From assembly GCA_037355855.1 (NCBI GenBank), contig CM074758.1:9583001-9647000 (forward strand): a stretch of DNA of 64,000 nt, given 5' to 3'. Under the pieces are notes generated by a model. The model searched no databases. It saw nothing but the letters and a program-made list of their open reading frames with translations, and was not told the DNA's origin. Shown here piece by piece: positions 53,258-62,125 of this stretch (positions are counted from its first letter, which is position 1; the number at the start of each line of letters is the position of its first letter). A program made the translations under genes and the position numbers. The DNA is from Pseudo-nitzschia pungens. Lineage: Eukaryota; Bacillariophyta; Bacillariophyceae; Bacillariales; Bacillariaceae.

Positions 53258-54136
53258 TCACTTTCGTTGCGGCGTTCCGTGTGCATCAGAAAGTTCGGGC
53301 CATCCTTCACATTTTCCCACTCTGAACGCGTCTTCAAACCAATGCCACACTCCCTCATACGGTAGGCGCCAATCTTTGCCGTAATATCCCGTCAACGTAG
53401 AATCGAAGGGTTCCGGTATGCGAACTTTAAGATTACCCCACTTTGAGATCGCGTACCGATCACGGAATCCGTAACAATTGTACGCTTTACCTTCCTTCCA
53501 AAGTGACGTTACGTAACGGTCTGGTTCTTCAATTCTTGAAAATAAATCCACTTTAACTGAACGTTTCCCCACTGCCACTTCATATCCAGGTCGATCGATC
53601 TTACCAAATCGCGCCATGGGATACATAAAACCAGCTTCGCGCAACCTGCCGGCCAAAGTTTGTTCATTTTGTCGCAACCAATCTATCGATATCGCGATAT
53701 CTATGTCTGTATCTCTCATTTCACAATCACGAATGAAATTCAATAACGTTCCGCCATGCAAATTGTAATCGCATTCCAAATCGTTCAATACTTCAATTAT
53801 TTCTGTAAAAGTTACTCCGATTGAAGTTGTTTCGATGTTGTCAGGACAACCTTCGTAATCCGTCTTTTTCAAAGCACCCACGTCATAAAAGGCAAAATCC
53901 AATGTGATGCTATTAACAAATTCCAAATGAAGCAATGTTATGACATTCACCACGGCGATTGCCACTACAAGGAAGAGACGAATATTGCTTGTCGAAAAAA
54001 GGGACTTCCTCCATTTGGAGTGCTCTGTTTTTCCTTGGGACTCTGTTACTTCTGCCAAAGTCTTCATCTTGTCTTCCGGCTCGCTATCCGAATCCTTCGG
54101 TGCTGCCGTTGTCTTTGGATCTTCCTCCGTAGACAT
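53258..54136 (-). CDS. LicD/fukutin-family type II membrane protein
   Basis: The 292-residue frame has an acidic cytosolic tail, a single membrane anchor at about 53-70 (RLFLVVAIAVVNVITLLH) and a lumenal domain, the layout of Golgi glycan-modifying enzymes. The domain carries NLHGGTLLNFIRDCEMRDTD with D142-x-D144-x-D146, the metal-binding acidic motif of LicD/fukutin nucleotidyltransferase-fold proteins, VKVDLFSR with Asp197, and YYGKDWRLPYEG at 251-262, the typical C-terminal signature. Bacterial LicD transfers phosphocholine and animal fukutin transfers ribitol phosphate to glycans; the donor here is unknown. The fold appears complete. The gene is intron-free and its 5' side faces a MITE cluster. 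Confidence 0.8.
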   Translation of the reverse strand: MSTEEDPKTTAAPKDSDSEPEDKMKTLAEVTESQGKTEHSKWRKSLFSTSNIRLFLVVAIAVVNVITLLHLEFVNSITLDFAFYDVGALKKTDYEGCPDNIETTSIGVTFTEIIEVLNDLECDYNLHGGTLLNFIRDCEMRDTDIDIAISIDWLRQNEQTLAGRLREAGFMYPMARFGKIDRPGYEVAVGKRSVKVDLFSRIEEPDRYVTSLWKEGKAYNCYGFRDRYAISKWGNLKVRIPEPFDSTLTGYYGKDWRLPYEGVWHWFEDAFRVGKCEGWPELSDAHGTPQRK

Positions 54137-54362
54137 GTCTTTCTATTTGATGCGCCTTTCGTTAATTTTATGTTGAAACCAACGTTGCAAGAGGTCTCTC
54201 GCCCACTAAGTGATGGATAAGATTATGCAAACAAACGTTGAAGTTGATTCCTCCAAGCAGATATAGTTGTTAATAACGTGTTGCACCTTACTACGTATTT
54301 TGAATAGTTAGATCTGTTGTCACTTGTCGATTATTTACGGTTTTTGCGGTACGTAATATATA
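54137..54362. other. Short upstream region of the LicD-like gene
   Basis: Host-type intergenic DNA; nothing recognised. It probably contains the promoter of the minus-strand gene. Confidence 0.35.
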
Positions 54363-54463
54363 CTACCTCTGGTCTAAAATACTGTATCGATGGCTCTTAT
54401 GTGTGCGTTCAAAAATCGTTTATCGTTAAGAGTCATCGATACAGTATTTTGGACCAGAGGTAG
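54363..54463. mobile_element. 101-bp Stowaway-like foldback MITE
   Basis: CTACCTCTGGTCTAAAATAC at the left is mirrored on the right (TATTTTGGACCAGAGGTAG), with about 37-base arms ending in TAAGAG and TA on both sides (54361-54362 and 54464-54465). The terminus resembles the CTCCCTCYGT ends of plant Stowaway/mariner MITEs. Confidence 0.75.
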
Positions 54464-54614
54464 TAATATACTATGGAATTCCTGACAGCTGTCCCAGTAC
54501 CCGTACAGTATGTTTTTGACATGATGATTCCATCTTTTTCTTCAAGAATGTCTTTCGTCTCCGAACCAAACAATAAGATTAAGATTACAAGTAAGGTTAG
54601 CTCTTGCAAAATTA

Positions 54615-54700
54615 CTACAGAATTCTTATCAGCTGTCCCAGGGTTTCAGAAGAAACTAGTAAGACGTAGAACAGGGGGACAGATGATTAGAATATTGTAG
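54615..54700. mobile_element. 86-bp MITE, CTACAGAATTCTTATCAGCT family
   Basis: TA-flanked (54613-54614 and 54701-54702). The ends CTACAGAATTCTTATCAGCT and CTACAATATTCTAATCATCT, read inward, are imperfect inverted repeats. A further single end, CTATGGAATTCCTGACAGCT, starts at 54471. Confidence 0.7.
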
Positions 54701-54878
54701 TACTCGTACGAGTAATCTTATTCCGAAGAACTGTTCACTTACTGCAGACTGTTGCCATACTTGTGTAAGATTACTTAAACGTACCATATTATACATTTTA
54801 TCAATCATAATTCTCAATGCCAAAAATTGTAAATTGCGCCCAACTTAGGACTATTTTTTTTTGTCACGATACTTTATA

Positions 54879-54969
54879 CTACAAAATTCTTATCAGCTGT
54901 CCCCCGGTTCTACGTCCCCGACTACTAATTTCTACTGAAACCCGGGGACAGCTGATAGGAATTCCGTAG
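54879..54969. mobile_element. 91-bp foldback MITE, same family
   Basis: Starts CTACAAAATTCTTATCAGCT after TA (54877-54878) and ends with the inverted form before TA (54970-54971). Almost the whole length can fold back, with CCCGGGGACAGCTGATAGG on the right arm. Confidence 0.85.
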
Positions 54970-55233
54970 TAGAATCGGAAGAAGGAGGGGGACTGAGTCT
55001 GCGGGAAATCATATTTTCCTACCGTACCGGTACGAGTACAGTTGGTCCTCCGTCTCTTAAGGCACACCCTTAACCAATTCGGGTGTGCCTAAGTAGAAAA
55101 ATAATGAGAGTTTTTTTTTTTTTTTTGGTCTATAGGGTGTGCCTAAGTACAAGTAGAAAAATAATACGAAGTAGCAACAAAAACGTTCAACAAAGAAACA
55201 AAAACCATCGGATGGCCCTCTGTAAAACTCTTA

Positions 55234-55324
55234 CTGAAAAGTTCTTATCAGCTGTCCCCGGGTTCTGCGTCCACGACTCGTAATTTCTACTGAAACCCGG
55301 GGACAGCTGATAGGAATTCTGTAG
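55234..55324. mobile_element. 91-bp foldback MITE, same family, second copy
   Basis: Very similar to 54879-54969, again TA-flanked (55232-55233 and 55325-55326). The left end has drifted to CTGAAAAGTTC. Confidence 0.82.
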
Positions 55325-55573
55325 TAGTAGTAAATGTCTTTCTTGTGTCGTATTTCGATGACTCATCTGTCCTTTGTCCAACAGTAACCTTAACCTTACC
55401 GCCTTGAGAATGACCAGGACGACGTGACGAAAAACGTTGCTTTGGTTGCTGCCACATCATAATCTTACACGGTACAAATTTCTGATTTCTACAATGTAAC
55501 CTTAAAAGATGATCTTACCGGTAAGGTACTTGTACGTAAACCTCACCGGTATTCCAACGCCACAAGCGGAAGA
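55325..55573. other. Short host intergenic stretch before the second copia element
   Basis: Contains GTAACCTTAACCTTACCG near 55384 and GATCTTACCGGTAAGG near 55511. It ends in GAAGA, the target duplication. Confidence 0.4.
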
Positions 55574-55815
55574 TGTTGAAGGAACAAGCAATGTGTCAAT
55601 CAAACAACAGGCTTGTCCAGTCTCAAGAAGAAAATTGGATAAACTTCATAAACTAGATAATTTTCAAAGTGTAAGACATCTGCTCTGCTGAGCAACATGC
55701 TTGCCCTTTTGTTAACGTTGTGGTGCAGTTTACCACATTACTAATAATTCTATTTTCGTGAACGTACGCATGGCAGACGATTCGACTCGTATGATTCTCA
55801 ACCTGATTCTCAACA
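55574..55815 (-). repeat. 3' LTR of the second copia element
   Basis: 242 bases; on the coding strand it follows the purine-rich GCAGGAGTG just after the gag-pol stop. Confidence 0.92.
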
Positions 55816-55832
55816 CACTCCTGCGATATCGT

Positions 55833-58800
55833 TCAGATTACCGTTTTGGTGTTCTTAGCAATATCGGTCTGATACGAGCGATCGCCGCTCTTTGCCTTGT
55901 AATATGCCTTCTTATACTCATTGTATTCTTGTTCAGTAATGCCTAGGATAACATTCCTGAATTTGCGAAATAGGGAACCCTGTAGTGGTTTGGTGAAGTA
56001 GTCCGCGATCATCTGATCCGTGGGCATATATTCGATGGTTACTTCTCCTTTCTGCACCCGGTCCGTAACAAAGAAGTATCGAATGTTAATGTGTTTGGTT
56101 CTTTTTCCACTACTTGACTTGCCATTCTTTTCCAGACGTATGGAGCTTGTGTTGTCTTGGTATAGTATGGTCGTTCCATTGCCCAATGCCGGTTTTGTTG
56201 CACTGTTATCTGTCATGTGCTGTCCTTGTGCCATTAGGAATTGTCTTGCCCAGCAGATAAATGACATGTTGTCATCTACCCCAACAATCTCTGCTTCCGT
56301 TGAGCTTCTGGTGTTCAACTTCTGCTTTGTTGATGTGGCTATTGCACCGCCCCGGCCGAAAGTCATGAAACCACCTGTATGGCTCCTCATGTCTTCATGG
56401 ACTGCAAAGGCAGCGTCCACATGCCAGTATACATCTCCGGTCTCATCCCACCCCAACACTAGTGGTAGGAATGGTGTCTCCTTTAGGTAGCACATTACCC
56501 TCTTCAGCTTCTTCCAGTCATCGGTGTCTGGTGACTTGGTCCTTGTACAGAGAAACGCTATTGCTGTTTGTATATCTGGCCGTGTTCTTTTTGCCATAAA
56601 TAATAGCTTCGCCACATAGTGGTGGAATATCACGGCTTTGTCTTCTCCCAACTTCTCGCTCGCCCCATTAATCTTGAAGAGATGATCTGCAGCTGGGGTC
56701 ACTGCCTCACAACCATCCAGCTCCTTCGGTAAGTTCTGTAGGATTTCCTCGAGATAGTCAAACATGCTGAATTTAACAACTCCAGTCTCTGAATAGTCAA
56801 TCGTCATGCCGACGTAGTCGTGTATCTTTCCGCGTGTCTCGGTTAAAGGGGAGATTTGGCCGTATACCTTGTTTAGATCCTTGATAACTGCTGTAACCAC
56901 TTCTGGGTCCTTGTGGGATATCTTCAGGTCGTCTACATGCCACACGATGGTGCACTGCTCCCCGTTGATTATCTTGTTCATGGTGCATGCATCATAGGGG
57001 TTCCATTCGAACCCCCACTCCTTGAGCGTTCCAGATAAGTTCTCCCAGAATAGAATCGCTGCTCTCATGGTTCCGTAGATCGCCTTCTCTGCCTTGGCGT
57101 ACAACACCTTCTTGCCGTGTTTGTCGATTAGATGTGGGCGATACATCTTTGGATCAATTCTGCAGAGTAGCTCTGCCATGGTCCCATCCAATCGAATGAA
57201 TACGTCCTCACCTTCCGGCATGTCCGTCTGTAGGAAAGCTCCTGGGATGTCCACAGTGGCGACGTCGCGTTCTTCAATTGCGTCAATGACGCATGACAAC
57301 ATTAAAGCATGTAGTGAGACTGTAGGTGATGCAGCATCCTCTTTGGCTATGAACTCACGTTGTTTCCTGCCGTCCGCACAACCACGACCTTTTACTTTGC
57401 CTTCCCGCTTCCGCTTGAGGAACATTAGATACGGTAGGGCTTGCTGTACCTGTTCTTTGGTCATCTTACGGGGATCAACAACAGATCCCACCCTTCGGTC
57501 ATGGAATTGTTGTAGCTCTTTTAGCACGGCGGTCACACCCTCTTCTCCAAAGATCTTCAGCCCTTGCTTTACCCCGTACTGCTTGGTTACTTGGCTGGCA
57601 TCAAGGTTGTTGTAGTTCTCGATCGCTGCAGCCACCAACATGACTGCCTCGTGGTCGTTACTAATCTTTTTGACTGCTGCAGAGAATCCGGCCGTAGTAA
57701 ATAGGCGGCTTCGACTCGTTGCTGCATATCCGTCGTCCGAGTTGTACTTATTGTGCGTCCTTCGTACAGTTGTGCGCAATCGATGGGCAATTGGTTCGAA
57801 TGTGTTCCGAATGCGGTCACCGAGTGCTTCTTCTGCCTCGGTGACATCCTCTGTATCATGCTGTTCAGATTCAACGGCCGATCGGTCGTCTTCATCATCT
57901 GCCTCCTCGCCTGCTTCCTCAATTGTGCCATTTTCCTGTTGATCATCAATGGGTGTACCAATATTGAGGTTGGGCTCTGTTGCGGTCAACGTGTCCTCTG
58001 ATTCGATAAGGGCCTGGTCTTCGGCGATTAGGTCGGATAATTCTGACTCGTCATCAGACCTGTCTGGCGCATAGTCGGCATCGCTGGCGTTGTCGTCATC
58101 GCTGTTGATATCCTCGTCGATGTCCGTGATGGTTGTGCTGCCGGTACTTACCAGAACTCCATCTGGCATTTTGTCGCGTTCTGCGAGTGATTCAATTTTG
58201 TCAATTACTGCATTGGTCATTGGGATGGGCGTTGCAAACTGTCGCCAGATACGCTTTCCGGTGTCTATGTTATATGCCCAGAACCCGCCGGTTAAATCAC
58301 CAGTGGGGCGTAAATACACTGCGTCGTCCGATCGAGCTCGCATGGTATTGTCGGTATCTCCGTGGTGGGCTTGCATGCTCTCGAGGAACTGAAATCCAAC
58401 GGCCGATGCGTCCAGCAACGTCCCTGTCATTAGCTCACGGGCTGTAATAGTGGGGGACACACTGGTGGTGCGGCAATTAAGCCAGTAGATAGCGGAGTAT
58501 ACCATTTCGATAAGGAGTCTTCGGGGAAGCTTGCGCACTGGTAGGCTGTGCATCATGGCCCGAATATTTTCCTTCACTGTCCGTATGCTGCGCTCAACGG
58601 TTGGTTCATGTGCCTGTGCCGCCACACAACTTAACCGGATTGGTGGCGTCATGCGTAGCAAGTCATCTCTTGCACATTCGAAGTCATTGTCCCCGCGAAT
58701 TTCCACCACCGAGAACCCTCGACTTGCGTATTGTCCGACTAGAGTCTCAATGCAAATGATAATTGTTGCTTTCTTGGTATCGCCAATGGCACGTGCCGAT

Positions 58801-61544
58801 CTAATGCGTAGGTGCCGGGAGATGCTGTGGAAGAATGCAATGCCGTTGACCCACATGATGTCCACACATAGTGTCACATTCCCATAGATGTTCAGGATTT
58901 TGTCAGGCACCGGGAGGATGTCTTCTCGTGCGTGTTCTGGTTGCTGTCGGACTGTTTTCCCTTTAATAATTCCACTGTGCTCCCCGTAGATATCCTTCAT
59001 GATTTGGACATCGCGACGTGTTACTGTGCAGTTCTTAATTAGGTTGTTGTCGATCATTTTGATGAGGCTCTTGCTGTTTGGCAGCCATAATTGCTCTTGT
59101 AATTTGCGTGCTTTCTCTGCACGCCGACAATCCAGATCGGAGTACAATTTCTTTTGACCTTCCACGGTGGTGATTGCGAGGAGTATTCCACTTTCCTTCG
59201 TCATGTCGCAATAGTAGAGGTTACATGGCGACCGACCGAACCTTCTGGTTTCTCCATTGCTCTTGTGAACATGTAGGGCATTGTCCATGGCGCTGTCCAT
59301 TGTAACTCGGAATTGGTCAGTCACACGTGCAAGAGACAGGACATTAGCAATGCCTTCCTCGTAGAACCATACCTCGCCAAAGCCAGGTAAATCCGCAATT
59401 AGGTTGGTTGTGGCGGTTCCGGAATTGCAGTGAATTGTCATCATGTTATGCTTACCTTCTGCCGGCCTAATATTTCTTACCATGTTTCTGTTACAGATGA
59501 GATTAACGGAAGATTCGCTGTCTAGGAGTATCCAGTTGGGGTTTACTCCTCCTCGTGGTTGTGCCAGAAGGAGTTCGATCGATTTGTTGTATCTGAAGGA
59601 TGTATCCCCACTCCTGGGCTTTCCATTGGTTACATGGGCGCTCTCACTCCTGGGCTTTGCCATGGTCGGCATGGGAGAGATCGAGTTTGAGTAGTGTAGG
59701 GAACTGAAATTATGATGGGGGGAGTCCGCTGTTGTTGTAGGGGGAATAGTGGATTCCGCCAGCTCCACTCCTGCAGGTCCCGGAAGAATGGGGACAAATG
59801 GGTAGTCTGAGGTGGGAGGGATGGATATGGTAAGGGGAATAGGTGGATCCGGAGAGGTAAGGAAAGCCGGATTGTGGTCGGAAAGGCTTCGGTGACTGTC
59901 AGTTGAAGTTGTGTGGGAAGAGCAGCTTCGTGGGATTAGACGCGCCTGCGTGTTGAAAGACGAAACATCGGACGACTCGGCAGTTGAGGCATAGGATGCG
60001 ACGGTTAGGGCACATGTGTCGGTGTCGGCATTGGGTCGGTCGTGCGCGCCGGGAGGGTCCGGTACGACTGGGCAGGTTTTGTCGGTGAAGTTGGCGCTAC
60101 TCGAAGGAGTGTGGCGTGGTTCGGGGATTGGATCGTGTGGTTTGGTAGAACTCATAGTTTTATCTGTAGAGCTGTGGACAACACCCATCTGGAAGAAGGA
60201 ATGGTAGGTGTCCCCGAAATCTTCGTCGCTGTGAGCGGCGACCATGAGCATTTGGCGACTAGTAAGTTTCTTGGTGCCTGATTTGGTTGGTGCTTTTGCT
60301 GGTGTCTTTGTGGAGTCTTGTTGCGGTTGCGGTGGAGAATCATTGTTGTTGTCTCTGTTCGGTTCAGTTACATTTGAGACTGTTGTAGCGGTACCTTTCG
60401 TCACGAACGTGGTTGATTCCTTGTCCGAGCCGGTTGATTTGTTGGACGTGGTTGCTCGTCCGTTGGTTGTGCCTTTCCCTTTGCCTCGCGTTCCTTTTCG
60501 CGTGTTATGGAACTGTTGTAGCATGTCAATTGCCCGGGATACAGTCCTTGGGTATTGGTTTGTTCCAAGACTGTACTGATTGGCAAGTGTTTCTTTTAAC
60601 TTGCTTGTATCCTCGTCACTCCCTTCGATCATTAGAGCGGCGAGAATTGACTGCTCAACTAACCGGTCAACTTCCTTTCGGGTTCCTTCCGTGAGTGTAA
60701 GGTAAGTGTCATAGGTGGTGATTGCGGTTTTGTCAATGATGAGTGGTTCTTGTTCAAGGTATGCAATTACAAAGCCCTTCATGACTAGTGACCCTCCGAG
60801 CGATTTGACCACTTCGTATGCGTCAGTCACTGACTTTCCGAACTCGGTTGCGTTGTTTGCTCGTTGTCGGGTGCAGAGTAGCTTCCGTAGTGCTCGTAGC
60901 AGGTTGGTTTCCCCATGTACCTTGGTTTTGCTTCCCTGATAGCAGATCTCGCGTAAAATGGTGAGTAGGCCCACGATGCATTGCTTTGTGTCGACAGATT
61001 CCCAGTCGTCGTGTCCTTCGAGTTTGTCCATCATTTCATCGTCGATTTGCCCCACGGCTATGGCGTAGATCTTCTTCATGTCTTGTCGGTATACACTGTA
61101 TTCCTTGACCTTCTGCTTGAGCTCCTCTTGATACATTTGTTGTGCGATTGCCTTTTTGGCTGGATTTTCCTCCATTGTTTCTTTTCCATCTTCTGACTTT
61201 ACTTTGTCCATCCATTCACTTTCGTCTACAGGTGTTGGGGCAAATTCTGTTCGGGTTATCACCTTCATGTGCTTGATCGATAGCCCCACTTCTGGTACGT
61301 ATTTTGAACCACCAAGTGTTTGTAGTCGTCGCTTGAATGTTTTATAATCTTGTGCCAAAGCATCTCCTTTCATGATGATGCCTTTCATTTCGTTTTGGTC
61401 ATCACCGGTGAATGCTGGTGCCTGCTTTCCTTCGGTCTTTGATTTCGTTCTTTTGTTTGAGTTAGTATTGCCGCCTTGACGGCTATTGTTACTGGTGTTG
61501 GCTTCATTGCCTGGTATCCCATTTTGGGTTTTCGAATCGTCCAT
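55833..61544 (-). CDS. Copia gag-pol polyprotein of the second element
   Basis: An uninterrupted 1903-residue frame. Gag fills about the first 400 residues, followed by Thr/Pro/Ser-rich sequence. The protease site is NWILLDSESSVNLICNRN, a DSxS form. Integrase shows Asp895 in TLCVDIMWVNG, Asp952 in EIRGDNDFEC and Glu984 in TVERSIRTVKEN. Reverse transcriptase has ATVDIPGAFLQTDMPEGED, KAIYGTMRAAILFWENL and the catalytic WHVDDLK with Asp1538-Asp1539, a HVDD variant of YVDD. RNase H follows with TKQKLNTRSSTEAEIVGVDD, LYQDNTSSIRLEKNG and the copia end-signature HINIRYFFVTD...ADYFTKPLQGSLF. It shares the gene order but little sequence with the element at 43.5-52.6 kb, so it is a different copia lineage. 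The stop lies only 17 bases from the LTR. Confidence 0.95.
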   Translation of the reverse strand: MDDSKTQNGIPGNEANTSNNSRQGGNTNSNKRTKSKTEGKQAPAFTGDDQNEMKGIIMKGDALAQDYKTFKRRLQTLGGSKYVPEVGLSIKHMKVITRTEFAPTPVDESEWMDKVKSEDGKETMEENPAKKAIAQQMYQEELKQKVKEYSVYRQDMKKIYAIAVGQIDDEMMDKLEGHDDWESVDTKQCIVGLLTILREICYQGSKTKVHGETNLLRALRKLLCTRQRANNATEFGKSVTDAYEVVKSLGGSLVMKGFVIAYLEQEPLIIDKTAITTYDTYLTLTEGTRKEVDRLVEQSILAALMIEGSDEDTSKLKETLANQYSLGTNQYPRTVSRAIDMLQQFHNTRKGTRGKGKGTTNGRATTSNKSTGSDKESTTFVTKGTATTVSNVTEPNRDNNNDSPPQPQQDSTKTPAKAPTKSGTKKLTSRQMLMVAAHSDEDFGDTYHSFFQMGVVHSSTDKTMSSTKPHDPIPEPRHTPSSSANFTDKTCPVVPDPPGAHDRPNADTDTCALTVASYASTAESSDVSSFNTQARLIPRSCSSHTTSTDSHRSLSDHNPAFLTSPDPPIPLTISIPPTSDYPFVPILPGPAGVELAESTIPPTTTADSPHHNFSSLHYSNSISPMPTMAKPRSESAHVTNGKPRSGDTSFRYNKSIELLLAQPRGGVNPNWILLDSESSVNLICNRNMVRNIRPAEGKHNMMTIHCNSGTATTNLIADLPGFGEVWFYEEGIANVLSLARVTDQFRVTMDSAMDNALHVHKSNGETRRFGRSPCNLYYCDMTKESGILLAITTVEGQKKLYSDLDCRRAEKARKLQEQLWLPNSKSLIKMIDNNLIKNCTVTRRDVQIMKDIYGEHSGIIKGKTVRQQPEHAREDILPVPDKILNIYGNVTLCVDIMWVNGIAFFHSISRHLRIRSARAIGDTKKATIIICIETLVGQYASRGFSVVEIRGDNDFECARDDLLRMTPPIRLSCVAAQAHEPTVERSIRTVKENIRAMMHSLPVRKLPRRLLIEMVYSAIYWLNCRTTSVSPTITARELMTGTLLDASAVGFQFLESMQAHHGDTDNTMRARSDDAVYLRPTGDLTGGFWAYNIDTGKRIWRQFATPIPMTNAVIDKIESLAERDKMPDGVLVSTGSTTITDIDEDINSDDDNASDADYAPDRSDDESELSDLIAEDQALIESEDTLTATEPNLNIGTPIDDQQENGTIEEAGEEADDEDDRSAVESEQHDTEDVTEAEEALGDRIRNTFEPIAHRLRTTVRRTHNKYNSDDGYAATSRSRLFTTAGFSAAVKKISNDHEAVMLVAAAIENYNNLDASQVTKQYGVKQGLKIFGEEGVTAVLKELQQFHDRRVGSVVDPRKMTKEQVQQALPYLMFLKRKREGKVKGRGCADGRKQREFIAKEDAASPTVSLHALMLSCVIDAIEERDVATVDIPGAFLQTDMPEGEDVFIRLDGTMAELLCRIDPKMYRPHLIDKHGKKVLYAKAEKAIYGTMRAAILFWENLSGTLKEWGFEWNPYDACTMNKIINGEQCTIVWHVDDLKISHKDPEVVTAVIKDLNKVYGQISPLTETRGKIHDYVGMTIDYSETGVVKFSMFDYLEEILQNLPKELDGCEAVTPAADHLFKINGASEKLGEDKAVIFHHYVAKLLFMAKRTRPDIQTAIAFLCTRTKSPDTDDWKKLKRVMCYLKETPFLPLVLGWDETGDVYWHVDAAFAVHEDMRSHTGGFMTFGRGGAIATSTKQKLNTRSSTEAEIVGVDDNMSFICWARQFLMAQGQHMTDNSATKPALGNGTTILYQDNTSSIRLEKNGKSSSGKRTKHINIRYFFVTDRVQKGEVTIEYMPTDQMIADYFTKPLQGSLFRKFRNVILGITEQEYNEYKKAYYKAKSGDRSYQTDIAKNTKTVI

Positions 61545-61661
61545 GGCGACGATGTCACGACCTTGGTCGTCCAGTGCAGTGATATCGATTCCTTGGTATG
61601 GATATAACTGGCAGCAGTCCTATAGTAGAGATGCTGACTTTCGAGCGCACTTTGAAAATTA

Positions 61662-61903
61662 TGTTGAAGGAACAAGCAATGTGTCAATCAAACAACCGGC
61701 TTGTCCAGTCTCAAGAAGAAAATTGGATAAACTTCATAAACTAGATAATTTTCAAAGTGTAAGACATCTGCTCTGCTGAGCAACATGCTTGCCCTTTTGT
61801 TAACGTTGTGGTGCAGTTTACCACATTACTAATAATTCTATTTTCGTGAACGTACGCATGGCAGACGATTCGACTCGTATGATTCTCAACCTGATTCTCA
61901 ACA
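61662..61903 (-). repeat. 5' LTR of the second copia element
   Basis: 242 bases, one difference from the other LTR; on the coding strand it precedes the leader and gag. Confidence 0.92.
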
Positions 61904-62125
61904 GAAGAGTGGTGTGTTGTGTGTTATCGCTATCGCGACTCTTCGTTCGTGGAAGTGTGCTTCTTTGGTGCACGGTAAGGTAAGATTAACCTTATCATCC
62001 CCTTGCCAAAACAACGAAACGCTTGTGTCAGTTTTGTGCGGGACGGACGGAACAGAGACAACCTAACGCACATGATGCAAACTACGGATGCGCTCACGCG
62101 TACGTGGAAGATCTTACCGAGCACC

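Larger units (their letters stand above)
55574..61903 (-). mobile_element. Complete Ty1/copia LTR retrotransposon, 6.3 kb, GAAGA target duplication
   Basis: Two 242-bp LTRs (55574-55815 and 61662-61903), beginning TGTTGAAGG and ending TCTCAACA as read on the plus strand, differ at one base I could find (CAACAGG versus CAACCGG). The flanks 55569-55573 and 61904-61908 are both GAAGA. One intact gag-pol frame lies between them on the minus strand. Confidence 0.95.
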
